This document shows positions 16,961-24,826 of a stretch of 64,000 nt of DNA, in pieces (position 1 is the stretch's first letter; the number at the start of each line of letters is the position of its first letter). The DNA comes from Enterococcus pallens ATCC BAA-351 (GTDB lineage: Bacteria; Bacillota; Bacilli; Lactobacillales; Enterococcaceae): positions 1,116,001 through 1,180,000 of the forward strand of contig NZ_ASWD01000001.1 of NCBI RefSeq assembly GCF_000407485.1, read 5' to 3'. Made by a program: the position numbers and the translations under genes. The notes beneath the pieces were generated by a model. That model was not told the origin of the DNA. It saw only the letters and a program-made list of their open reading frames with translations, and did not search any database.

Positions 16961-17959
16961 ATGAAAGGTTTAGTTTGTAAATACTGTGGCAGTAATCAAT
17001 TTCAAGAAACTGAAACGGGGTATCAATGCTCCTACTGTCATGCAGAATATGATTTTGATGATGCAGCAGCTATGTCTAAGAAATCGTCTGTACTCACCAA
17101 AGAAAAGCGTGTTTCAAAGATCATAATAATTAGTCTTTTCTTTGTATTATTCGTTTTTTGTCTTGTGCCTTTTTTTTCAGGAGAGCGTAAGCCTTTAGGT
17201 CAAGGCACTGATAGTAAAACAGATCCGCCAAAGTCGGACTATTCGCCCAGTCGGCTGAGCAATCCTGAACGTAATGTTCGAATCGCAGAGCTCTCCTTAA
17301 ATTCTGAGGATATTAAGGTTGCCAAAGCTTCCATTGCTGAATATGGTGGAGATAAAACCAAGGAATTTGAAAGACGGTTGGCTGAAGCACAAAAAGAGCA
17401 CGATACGCTGAAAAAGAAACGAGGAAGAAAGCCTCCTAAAAAAGACATGATCATTGAAAATCCCAATTCGGAATTTGCAGTAACCACCTATTATCGCGAA
17501 GCAGGTTATTTAGCTGCTTATGGTCCAGAGTTCGACCAATATTCTAGCGCAGATATTGTGCGGATTTGGGGGAAACCTGATGAAATCATCACTGATTCTA
17601 AAGAAATCCAGCAGAATATTAAACTTGAATTTGATGAGGAGAATAACCCGGTCAGCTATGAAGCAAAAGTCTTGAGGGAACAATGGGAAACGGGCCAGTT
17701 GACTTGGCGAGAGGTTCGAGCGTTTATTGTAATCCTTCATGACAAATCCTATGCAGGCTATTCGAAGCAGTTCGTTTATGAGAAACAAGGAAAACCAAAT
17801 GTTTATTTTAAAAATGATCGAGTGGGTCATGTGACACCAATCGTGCGTTATGTATCTTTTACTCGATTACCAGAAAAATATTCACGGGAAGGCTTGGGAA
17901 AATACCCAGATGATTTTCCTGAAGAATATGGATCGGATGGGCTCTATCATGAAAACTAA
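16961..17959 (+). CDS. Zinc-ribbon, single-pass membrane protein of unknown function
   Basis: A 332-residue protein. An N-terminal zinc ribbon (CKYCGSNQF, then CSYCHAEYDF; two CxxC pairs, residues 6-26) is followed by one membrane helix (residues ~52-72) and an extracytoplasmic part with a charged, probably helical stretch (EFERRLAEAQKEHDTLKKKRG) and a C-terminal domain containing ADIVRIWGKPDEIITD, which resembles SmpA/BamE-like small folds. Cytoplasmic zinc ribbon plus external domain suggests an envelope sensor. A paralogue follows with an 11-base overlap. Function unknown. Confidence 0.7.
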   Translation: MKGLVCKYCGSNQFQETETGYQCSYCHAEYDFDDAAAMSKKSSVLTKEKRVSKIIIISLFFVLFVFCLVPFFSGERKPLGQGTDSKTDPPKSDYSPSRLSNPERNVRIAELSLNSEDIKVAKASIAEYGGDKTKEFERRLAEAQKEHDTLKKKRGRKPPKKDMIIENPNSEFAVTTYYREAGYLAAYGPEFDQYSSADIVRIWGKPDEIITDSKEIQQNIKLEFDEENNPVSYEAKVLREQWETGQLTWREVRAFIVILHDKSYAGYSKQFVYEKQGKPNVYFKNDRVGHVTPIVRYVSFTRLPEKYSREGLGKYPDDFPEEYGSDGLYHEN

Positions 17960-18539
17960 AGAATGTACAAACTGTGGCAGTACTCAATTCCATCAAGTAA
18001 AGGATGGCTGGAAATGCGAGTATTGCGGCACACTTTATTTGAATCCGAAAAAAAACAGGGAGATTCATCAGGCCGATGAGCCGACTGTGAACAAAAAGAA
18101 AAAAATATTGCCACCTATCTTTACCATAATCCCGATTATTATCATGTTAGTGGGGCTCTTAGGCTATTCAATGGTTCAAACCAATAAACGTGCGACGAAC
18201 TACAAACCAATTGAACCAGGCATTGAAAAACCTTCTGACAAAGTGGAATTTCCTGGCAATTGGACACAAGATATTTATAATTCGATAAAGGTAGCCACAC
18301 AAATTTACAATGGGGACACCGAAAAGTATTCTTTTGAAAATGGCTCAAGCTACGAAGAGCTAGAAAAGCTGGTTGGTAAGCCGGATACGGTTACTAGCTG
18401 GGAAAAAGAATCTTACGGGATGCCGCCAAGATCAATGGCAACGTGGAATAAAAACAGCGATGGCGACCATATGCCTCATTCAGTGACAGTCACTTACGAA
18501 AAGGATACACTGATGATTACTGACAAAAATCACTATTAA
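17949..18539 (+). CDS. Second zinc-ribbon membrane protein, paralogue of the upstream gene
   Basis: A 196-residue protein with the same layout as its neighbour: zinc ribbon (CTNCGSTQFHQ, CEYCGTLYLN), a membrane helix (PPIFTIIPIIIMLVGLLGYS) and an external domain ending in the shared motif YEELEKLVGKPDTVTSW. The start at ATG 17949 overlaps the preceding gene's end by 11 bases, so the two are co-translated. Probably a shortened tandem duplicate. Function unknown. Confidence 0.7.
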   Translation: MKTKECTNCGSTQFHQVKDGWKCEYCGTLYLNPKKNREIHQADEPTVNKKKKILPPIFTIIPIIIMLVGLLGYSMVQTNKRATNYKPIEPGIEKPSDKVEFPGNWTQDIYNSIKVATQIYNGDTEKYSFENGSSYEELEKLVGKPDTVTSWEKESYGMPPRSMATWNKNSDGDHMPHSVTVTYEKDTLMITDKNHY

Positions 18540-18841
18540 TTGTTAACAAATTCATTTGTTTTGGATAAGTCTGTTTATCAAGAGAAGCCTCAATCAATTA
18601 TCAAAAATGGGAGCTAAACCGTAGAAATGATAGGGTATATCTAGTTGTAATTTAAACTTAACGGGCTAAATTTATGCCAAACTTCTTCAAATACTATATT
18701 TAACCGCTCTACTGAAGGATTTTTTTGCAGAAATCATTAAAGAAAAAAGAAAAAATGCTGATAAAGCTTCTGAGGCCAAGTCTTCTTATTACAAGGATCA
18801 CATGGGTGTGACTTATAATGGAAAACGAGGAGTTGGTTTTC
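18540..18841. other. Intergenic region before the large membrane protein
   Basis: About 300 bases. An open stretch of about 55 codons runs from 18730 into the next gene in another frame, but it has no start codon or RBS and I do not recognise it. No terminator is obvious. Confidence 0.4.
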
Positions 18842-20527
18842 ATGAAAAGAAACTATCCGTACTTGGTCATTCCCCTTATGGCAGTTTTATTTATTTTGCC
18901 TAACGTGATCACTCACAATATGATCGTTGGTTCGGATGCAGTATTCCACTTTAATCGCTTTTATGACACGGCGATGCAAATTAAAAACGGAAATTTTGAA
19001 TATTTTATTACACTCTATGGTTTTCAGCAGTCTGGTCGAATTGTTAACGCCCTATATGGTCCATTATGGGCGTATTTAAATGGCTTATTGGTATTGATTG
19101 GCGGTACTTGGTTTAGGTATCAAGTATTGGCGAACTTTTTGATTTATTTATTGTCAGGCAGTTCAATGTATTGTTTGCTGAAGCGGGCTGGGGTTTCCAA
19201 GAGCTTAGCGGTTACCGTGGCAATCTTCTTTATGACGACCTTTTCGATCCAATATTGGATTCAGCGTCAAGGGTTTACTAGCTGGGGCACAGCGGTGTTG
19301 CCATTGTGTTTGCTGCCACTGTTGGATATGGTGGAAAAAGGACGGATTCCAGTGGTGAAGCTGGCTGTTTTAATGGCATTGATGACGCAGATTCATCTAT
19401 TTTCAAGTTTGCTGCTGGCAGTGATTTATGCCTTTTATTTTGTTTATACTTTCATTCGCAGTGAAGAAAAAGTGAAGCTGATGAAGGATGTCAGCTTGGC
19501 GGTGCTGTTGTTTCTAGGCTTGACAGCCAACCTGGTAAGCTCGCTTTTCTATCTGTACACTAACAATCAATTGATTCCGCCTTTCGTGAATCAGCAAATG
19601 TCTAATTTTGCGGTGGATAGCGGGAGTGATTATTGGCTGTTTTATCCGTACACCTTTGTGCCTTTGATGGGGGCGATGCTGGCAATCTATTTAGTGAATC
19701 GCAAAAGGATGACGCCGTTGATTCATTTAACGGGAGCCTTAGCGCTGCTTTTCTTGATATTATCCAGTGATATTCTGCCTTGGACAGCCTGGGTGAAGGA
19801 GCAAGTGCCTTTTGTTTCCTTGATTCAGTTTCCCTTTCGTTTTTTTGCCCCATTCACGGTGCTTTTTGCCTTCTTTATGGCTCAGGTTTACAGCACAACT
19901 AATTGGTCGAAGCATTTGAAGCAGGTCGTTCCGATAGTGGTGGTTTTGATCGGTGCAGGACAGATTTTGTACGCTACGAACCAGACCTTGCAGCGTTGGC
20001 ACACGGATCGTTATACGAATAAGGAAGGCATTCATACCTATGTTTATGGGGATGATCAACAGGTTCGCGATTCTTTTTACAGTGGTGATTTGAAGAAAAG
20101 CTTAGAGCTGTTGCAAAAAGGTACACCGGACTATTTGCCGGTTTATGATGAAACGGGACGCAACAATTATAATTTATACAAGGAAAAAGTAGTTGATCCC
20201 AATCCTGATTTCCAGAAAATTGCGGCGGGTACTTCCTTGATTGTGAAATGGAACCAAGCTGAAGCGAGACAAGCACAATTGCCGATTGTTCTGTATCATG
20301 GTTCGGAAATAGCTGTAAACGGAAAGAAGGTCTCCCCTTCGTTATCTGAAATTGGTACGCCAACTGTTCAGGCAAAAAGTGGAGAAAACAAAGTACGTTT
20401 ATGGTTTAACCCACCACTGTATGTAAATGCCGGTATCTGGCTGGCGATCCTCTTTTGGTTGTTCTGTCCGATGTATTATGTAATAAAACAATGGCGAAAC
20501 AAAAAAGCGTTCAAAGCTCTTAACTAA
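18842..20527 (+). CDS. Large polytopic membrane protein, GT-C/PTPS-related type
   Basis: A 561-residue protein with about 11-13 membrane helices and a C-terminal extracytoplasmic region before a last helix (PPLYVNAGIWLAILFWLFC). An early acidic motif (GSDAVFHFNRFYD, residues ~25-40) is typical of the GT-C-like 6-pyruvoyl-tetrahydropterin-synthase-related membrane family, and related to YfhO-type proteins. I chose ATG 18842, 9 bases after GAGGAG. It probably uses a lipid-linked sugar in envelope glycosylation; this is inferred from topology. Confidence 0.65.
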   Translation: MKRNYPYLVIPLMAVLFILPNVITHNMIVGSDAVFHFNRFYDTAMQIKNGNFEYFITLYGFQQSGRIVNALYGPLWAYLNGLLVLIGGTWFRYQVLANFLIYLLSGSSMYCLLKRAGVSKSLAVTVAIFFMTTFSIQYWIQRQGFTSWGTAVLPLCLLPLLDMVEKGRIPVVKLAVLMALMTQIHLFSSLLLAVIYAFYFVYTFIRSEEKVKLMKDVSLAVLLFLGLTANLVSSLFYLYTNNQLIPPFVNQQMSNFAVDSGSDYWLFYPYTFVPLMGAMLAIYLVNRKRMTPLIHLTGALALLFLILSSDILPWTAWVKEQVPFVSLIQFPFRFFAPFTVLFAFFMAQVYSTTNWSKHLKQVVPIVVVLIGAGQILYATNQTLQRWHTDRYTNKEGIHTYVYGDDQQVRDSFYSGDLKKSLELLQKGTPDYLPVYDETGRNNYNLYKEKVVDPNPDFQKIAAGTSLIVKWNQAEARQAQLPIVLYHGSEIAVNGKKVSPSLSEIGTPTVQAKSGENKVRLWFNPPLYVNAGIWLAILFWLFCPMYYVIKQWRNKKAFKALN

Positions 20528-20546
20528 GGAGCCTTGAACGTTTTTT
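20501..20546. terminator. Bidirectional terminator overlapping two convergent gene ends
   Basis: CGTTCAAAGCTC / GAGCCTTGAACG with A and T runs on the two sides. It covers the last codons of both the membrane protein and the Lrp regulator, which overlap by 4 bases. Confidence 0.8.
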
Positions 20547-20952
20547 GATTGTAATGGGAAGAAAAAACAATTTGTGTTGAGGGATGGCCATATTTCAATG
20601 TTTGATCAATAAAAGTCTCTAAGGTGGCCATCGATTCTGTCGCAAATTTAACTAAATAGCTGTATTTTCCGGCGATACGATGGCATTCGATTACATCCGG
20701 ATGACTCCAACAAAACTCGCGAAAAGCTTGGCAGTTAATGGTCTCCATTAAAATAAAAACTTCAATCTCTTTCCCAAGTTTTGGGTAATTAATTTTTGTC
20801 GTATAGCCTTCGATAATGCCTTGCTCCTCCAGCTTCAAGATTCTTTCCTTTACCGCAGGAGTGCTTAAGTTCACCTTGCTAGAAAGCTCCTTCAGTGATA
20901 GTCGCGCATTTTCTTCCAGCAGAGCAAGAATGTGCCAATCTGTTTGATCCAT
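20524..20952 (-). CDS. Lrp/AsnC-family transcriptional regulator
   Basis: A 142-residue Lrp-type regulator. The N-terminal winged HTH (MDQTDWHILALLEENARLSL, then STPAVKERILKLEEQGII) is followed by the C-terminal RAM/AsnC effector domain (EVFILMETI, IECHRIAGKYSYLVKF). Good RBS (AAGGAGG). It is divergent from a DJ-1/PfpI gene, its probable target. The amino-acid effector is unknown. Confidence 0.9.
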   Translation of the reverse strand: MDQTDWHILALLEENARLSLKELSSKVNLSTPAVKERILKLEEQGIIEGYTTKINYPKLGKEIEVFILMETINCQAFREFCWSHPDVIECHRIAGKYSYLVKFATESMATLETFIDQTLKYGHPSTQIVFSSHYNQKTFKAP

Positions 20953-21095
20953 AATACCCTCCTTTTTTTAGGTATATGAGCTATTTTACCTTGATAAACG
21001 AGGTGGAATAGTTTAAATACCTTATTTTGTGCATAGAAGTAAGTGTTTTTCCATTATATGCTATTAATAGAGAGAAGGAAAGGCAGGAACGAAAA

Positions 21096-21680
21096 ATGAC
21101 AAAAACATTATTATTGTTAGCGAATGGGTTTGAAGCATATGAAGCAAGTGTTTTTACTGATGTTTTAGGCTGGAATTTATATGAAGGAGATGGATCCACC
21201 GAACTGGTCTCAGTGGGACTGCATTCAGAGCTGACTTGTACTTGGGGACCGAAATGGATTCCTGATGTCTTATTGGATGACATTCAGTTGGAATCTTATG
21301 ATGCTTTAGCAATTCCAGGAGGCTTTGAGGAAGCTGATTTCTATACAGATGCGTTTGATGAACGTTTTCTAGCGGTTATTCGTCATTTTGCAGCGGAGGA
21401 AAAACCAATCGCTTCAATTTGTGTGGCTGCTTTAAGTTTAGCGAAAAGTGGCGTTTTAGCCGGAAGAAAAGCAACAACTTATGCTCATCCCGATAGCCCG
21501 CGGCAAGATCAGCTGGCTGCTTTGGGTGCGGAGGTGCAACGTCAGCAGCCCTTTGTTCAGGATGGGAATATTGTTACTTCTTCCTCACCGGCAACTGCTT
21601 TGGCTGTAGCATTTTGGCTGCTTGAACAATTAACAACTCAAGAAAATGTTCAACAGGTAAAGAAACGAATGGGCTTTTAA
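21096..21680 (+). CDS. DJ-1/PfpI-family protein
   Basis: A 194-residue member of the DJ-1/ThiJ/PfpI superfamily. The nucleophile elbow is seen at IASICVAALSLAKSG, with the conserved acidic residue in the first strand region (LANGFEAYEASVFTDVLGW). It could be a glyoxalase or deglycase-like stress protein, or an amidotransferase-like hydrolase. The start at ATG 21096 follows GGAACG; upstream in-frame codons lack an RBS. Divergent from the Lrp regulator. Confidence 0.85.
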   Translation: MTKTLLLLANGFEAYEASVFTDVLGWNLYEGDGSTELVSVGLHSELTCTWGPKWIPDVLLDDIQLESYDALAIPGGFEEADFYTDAFDERFLAVIRHFAAEEKPIASICVAALSLAKSGVLAGRKATTYAHPDSPRQDQLAALGAEVQRQQPFVQDGNIVTSSSPATALAVAFWLLEQLTTQENVQQVKKRMGF

Positions 21681-21688
21681 GTGATGCG

Positions 21689-21738
21689 ATGAAACTAAAA
21701 AAACTCTCCAACCTAAGTGGGTCAGAGAAGTTTTAGTT
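21689..21738. terminator. Bidirectional terminator
   Basis: AACTAAAA and CTCTC on one side pair with GAGA and TTTTAGTT on the other. It lies between the convergent DJ-1 and DUF2316 genes. Confidence 0.7.
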
Positions 21739-21743
21739 ACTCA

Positions 21744-22043
21744 TTAGCTTAGCTTCATTTTAGCAATTGTTTCAGCATCCAAGAACCAGTATTGGTGATA
21801 ATCACCCGCCAGAGCGGTGAAAGGGACTGGCGCTTGCCCAGCTTCTTCAACTTTCTTGGTTAAATATTCCTTTAGAATCCAGGGATCTTCTATCGAATTT
21901 TGTTGAAGCTGGAGAATGCGGGTAATTTTTTCTGGAGGGACTTGAAAAGCTTCGGCGACTGCTTCAATGGTCAGATTTGCTAGAGACATATTTTCTTGAA
22001 ATTCCAAAATGGTGTCTAATTTTTGTTGTTGCGTTAATGACAT
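21744..22043 (-). CDS. DUF2316-family small protein
   Basis: A 99-residue protein of the DUF2316 type: an N-terminal HTH-like part (FQENMSLANLTIEAVAEAFQ, then VPPEKITRILQL) followed by the family's C-terminal signature (DPWILKEYLTKKVEEAG, VPFTALAGDYHQYWFLD). The start at 22043 follows AAGGAAG; a longer frame begins without an RBS. Probably a small DNA-binding protein of unknown target. Confidence 0.75.
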   Translation of the reverse strand: MSLTQQQKLDTILEFQENMSLANLTIEAVAEAFQVPPEKITRILQLQQNSIEDPWILKEYLTKKVEEAGQAPVPFTALAGDYHQYWFLDAETIAKMKLS

Positions 22044-22152
22044 GCAGATCACTTCCTTGGGGGATAGTTTACTACCATCTGCAAGAAATGTCGAAGCATT
22101 GGTTGATAAGAATAGCACTTGCTTCTTCTTATCGAGTTCGGTAAACTAAACG

Positions 22153-22357
22153 TGATCGTTGATTAAAGGAAGTGGATTCAGTCCGGCGCACTATACATTA
22201 CAAATAAAGTAATTTAGTGAAACGTGGAAAAGCCATCTAAGACAACTAAACTGAAAAAATTTCATGGTGAAATCAGTTTATTTGTTGTGGGTAGATGTAG
22301 GCTTTTTCAGGTTTTTTTGTGTTGTCTTTTTTTGTAGCTAAAACCAATCAACGATCA
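22153..22357 (+). other. Nested inverted repeats with terminator-like hairpin upstream of a methyltransferase gene
   Basis: Perfect 12-base arms TGATCGTTGATT (22153-22164) and AATCAACGATCA (22346-22357) enclose a long imperfect hairpin (22227-22308: AAAAGCC, ATCTA and AAACTGA pair with TCAGTTT, TAGAT and GGCTTTTT). A T7 run (22312-22318) follows. The two structures share nearly the same centre. It may be an attenuating 5' leader of the methyltransferase gene, a small RNA, or a miniature inverted-repeat element. Confidence 0.45.
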
Positions 22358-22382
22358 ATTACTAAAAAGGAGAAGTTTAAAA

Positions 22383-23207
22383 ATGGATGTAAATAAATTA
22401 ATACAGGACGTTCCTTTGTTCGCAGAAAGTGCGGCAAATATTTGGCTCGATCCTTATGTCGCTAAACAGATGCTGACTGCTCATTTAAATGAGCAAGAGG
22501 ATGGAGCTACGCGTAACAAAGCTTTCGTTGAAAAATCGGTGGCTTGGCTGACCGAAAAATTTCCGTCGAAGGACTATCCAAAGGTATTGGATTTAGGCTG
22601 CGGTCCGGGAATCTATGCTGAAAAGTTTTCACGAGCAGGTTATCAAGTGACGGGAATTGATTTTTCCCCAAATAGTATTAACTATGCCAGTCAATCTGCT
22701 GAAAAGGAGAACCTGCCGATTCGTTATATTCAGAGGGATTATATCGAAATTGACTGGCAGGAGGAATCCTATGATCTGATTGTTATGATTTATTGTGACT
22801 TGGGTGTTTTATCCCATGAGAACCGCCGACTGATTTTGGAGAAGGCTTATCAGGCATTGAAGCCTAATGGTCGATTGATTTTTGATGTGTTTACGCCTGC
22901 TCGTTATCAAGATTTTGAGTCAACTCAAACCTGGCAGGTGGAAGACAACAGTTTTTGGAGCCAAGAGCCATGTCTCCATCTGGAGCGCGCCGAGCAATAT
23001 GGTTCAACCTATTTAGCAGCGCACCATTTGCTGAATCGAGAAGAGCAAAAGACTTTTTATATTTGGGAGACCGTTTTTACGCCAAAAGAAATGACTGAAG
23101 AGTTGAAAGGGCGGGGTTTTACCCAGGTTGAGCATTATAAAAATATTGCAGGTGAAGCTTGGGAAGACACTTCTGATACCGCCTGTTTTGTAGCCAGCAA
23201 ATCGTAA
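22383..23207 (+). CDS. Class I SAM-dependent methyltransferase
   Basis: A 274-residue methyltransferase. Motif I is VLDLGCGPGIYAEKFSRAGY (residues ~64-83), motif II is VTGIDFS, and motif IV is YDLIVMIYCDLGVL. A ~60-residue N-terminal extension precedes the fold. RBS AAGGAG. An XRE regulator gene follows 66 bases downstream. Substrate unknown. Confidence 0.85.
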   Translation: MDVNKLIQDVPLFAESAANIWLDPYVAKQMLTAHLNEQEDGATRNKAFVEKSVAWLTEKFPSKDYPKVLDLGCGPGIYAEKFSRAGYQVTGIDFSPNSINYASQSAEKENLPIRYIQRDYIEIDWQEESYDLIVMIYCDLGVLSHENRRLILEKAYQALKPNGRLIFDVFTPARYQDFESTQTWQVEDNSFWSQEPCLHLERAEQYGSTYLAAHHLLNREEQKTFYIWETVFTPKEMTEELKGRGFTQVEHYKNIAGEAWEDTSDTACFVASKS

Positions 23208-23273
23208 AACTCTACGTTGCGTTGGTTGTTTTGCCTGGGGGAATCACGTAGTCTTAAGGTAAGAGGTGAGAAG

Positions 23274-23876
23274 ATGGATAGTATACAAACTGGCCGGTTA
23301 ATTCGTAATTTACGAAATGAACGCGGCTGGACACAAAAAGAATTAGCCGAGGCCCTGATGATTAGTGATCGGACAGTTTCCAAATGGGAGCGGGGGCGAG
23401 GCTATCCGGATGTATCACTGGTGACGCAGCTTTCCCAGCTGTTTCAAGTAGAGACCAATCAGCTATTGGCTGGAGAATTAGTTCAAAACCAGCTGAATAA
23501 TGGGAATATCAATAATATTAGTTTCTTCGTTTGTCCAACGTGTCAAACCATCAATTTTTCATTTGGAAAAACTGAAATGACTTGTTGTGGAAGACATTTG
23601 GAACCGTTAATCCCTCAGACAGAGCAAGCAGAGCATCGGGTAAAGGTAGCAGAAGTTGAAGCTGATTGGTATGCTACATTTGATCATGAGATGAAAAAGG
23701 AGCACTCGCTGTCGTTTTTAGCGTTAGTTTCTGGAGATCAGATCCAGCTTAAAAAGCTCTATCCTGAACAGGAGCCGGCAGTTCGACTGCCGCGCATGTG
23801 TCACGCAACCATGTATTTTTATTGTACTAAGCACGGATTGTTCAAAAAGGAGCAAATTAATGGGTACTTTTTATAA
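23274..23876 (+). CDS. XRE regulator with C-terminal desulfoferrodoxin-like domain
   Basis: A 200-residue protein. The N-terminal XRE HTH (residues ~5-62; RNERGWTQKELAEALMISDR, then TVSKWERG) is followed by a CPTC/CCGRH zinc-ribbon-like segment and a C-terminal domain with DHEMKKEHSLSFLALVSGDQ and YFYCTKHGLFK. That domain matches the layout of superoxide reductase/desulfoferrodoxin, with His and Cys at the iron-site positions. Proteins of this type are often annotated as HTH with SOR-like domain and may sense oxidants or metals. It overlaps the CAT-like gene by 17 bases, so the two are translationally coupled. Confidence 0.75.
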   Translation: MDSIQTGRLIRNLRNERGWTQKELAEALMISDRTVSKWERGRGYPDVSLVTQLSQLFQVETNQLLAGELVQNQLNNGNINNISFFVCPTCQTINFSFGKTEMTCCGRHLEPLIPQTEQAEHRVKVAEVEADWYATFDHEMKKEHSLSFLALVSGDQIQLKKLYPEQEPAVRLPRMCHATMYFYCTKHGLFKKEQINGYFL

Positions 23877-24516
23877 ACAACCGCTGGAAAACTGGCCTAG
23901 AGCAGAATCCTTTTATTATTATTCGCAAATGGCACCTACCAGCTACTCCATTACAGTAAAGCTTCGGGTGACTAAGCTGCGCCAACAAACTAAACAAAAA
24001 CAGATCAAATTTTTTCCGACGTATCTGTATGCGGTAAGTCGTGTGATAAGTCAGCTGCAGGAATTAAAAATGGCGATAAAGGATGAAACTTTAGGTTTTT
24101 GGGACTATCTGAATCCTGTTTATCCGCAGTTTCATCCGGAAGATCAGACAGTTTCTCTGCTGTGGACTGAATATTCGCCTGATTTTTCGAAATTTTATCT
24201 GCGTTATTTAACGGATGTTGAAACATTTGGGGCTGATCGTGGCATGCTGACGAAAAAAGGACCTCCACCGGAGAATGCGTATGTAATTTCTTGTATCCCT
24301 TGGTTCAGCTTTGATAGTTTTTCTTTGCAGCATCATCAACTAAAAGATTACTATTTTCCCAGTTTTGAGGCTGGAAAATTTATACGGCTGGATGGCGAAT
24401 GGTACATGCCATTGGCGATTAATGCGCATCATGCAACAACGGATGGTTATCAGCTGAAGGTATTCTTGGAGCAGCTGCAGGAAGTAATGGATCATGCAGG
24501 GGTGTGGCTAGGATAA
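23860..24516 (+). CDS. Chloramphenicol acetyltransferase-like protein (CatA family)
   Basis: A 218-residue protein with the trimeric CAT fold. The catalytic HHxxxDG motif is present (HHATTDG, residues 190-196), as is the SCIPWFSFDSF segment that corresponds to the CAT motif around the transition-state Ser. Length is normal. Sequence differs from the classical resistance enzymes, so a chromosomal acetyltransferase for another acceptor is as likely as chloramphenicol resistance. It overlaps and is coupled to the upstream regulator. Confidence 0.8.
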   Translation: MGTFYKQPLENWPRAESFYYYSQMAPTSYSITVKLRVTKLRQQTKQKQIKFFPTYLYAVSRVISQLQELKMAIKDETLGFWDYLNPVYPQFHPEDQTVSLLWTEYSPDFSKFYLRYLTDVETFGADRGMLTKKGPPPENAYVISCIPWFSFDSFSLQHHQLKDYYFPSFEAGKFIRLDGEWYMPLAINAHHATTDGYQLKVFLEQLQEVMDHAGVWLG

Positions 24517-24521
24517 TAATT

Positions 24522-24561
24522 AAAGCTCAAATCTATGTTGAAAAATAGATTTGGGCTTTTT
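24522..24561 (+). terminator. Terminator after the CAT-like gene
   Basis: AAAGCTCAAATCTAT / ATAGATTTGGGCTTT stem with a T run. Confidence 0.9.
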
Positions 24562-24717
24562 GGTGTTGCTTAAAGAAATATGTATCTATTCTAAAAATAG
24601 AGTGCAGCACATAACTATTTTTGCGATATTGTATACGAATTATACTATAAATAATTCTTTATATTAATTATTTATATGTATGATCATCTTAAATGCCTTT
24701 AATAATATTCTAATTGT

Positions 24718-24754
24718 TGCTATAATATGATGCGAACGTACCTTCGCATTTTTT
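24718..24754 (+). promoter_or_regulatory. Extended -10 promoter overlapped by a terminator-like inverted repeat
   Basis: TGCTATAAT (24718-24726) is an extended -10 box with a weak -35. Starting four bases after it, ATGCGAA / TTCGCAT (24730-24736 and 24743-24749) with a six-base loop and six T forms a terminator-like hairpin over the expected transcription start. It could be an operator for a repressor, or a terminator that shields the helicase cassette from read-through. Confidence 0.45.
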
Positions 24755-24826
24755 GCAGAAAGTGAAACTAAAGAGCGTTTCATTGAATAAATCAATATCA
24801 AGATACTTGAGAAAGTAGGAGTGAAT

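Noticed and set aside
18730-18900. Decayed reading frame before the large membrane protein
   Set aside because: No start codon, no RBS and no family resemblance; it overlaps the real gene in another frame.
23860-24516. Acquired chloramphenicol resistance gene
   Set aside because: It has the CAT fold motifs but sits in a chromosomal operon with a regulator and shows no mobile element. Resistance cannot be claimed from sequence alone.
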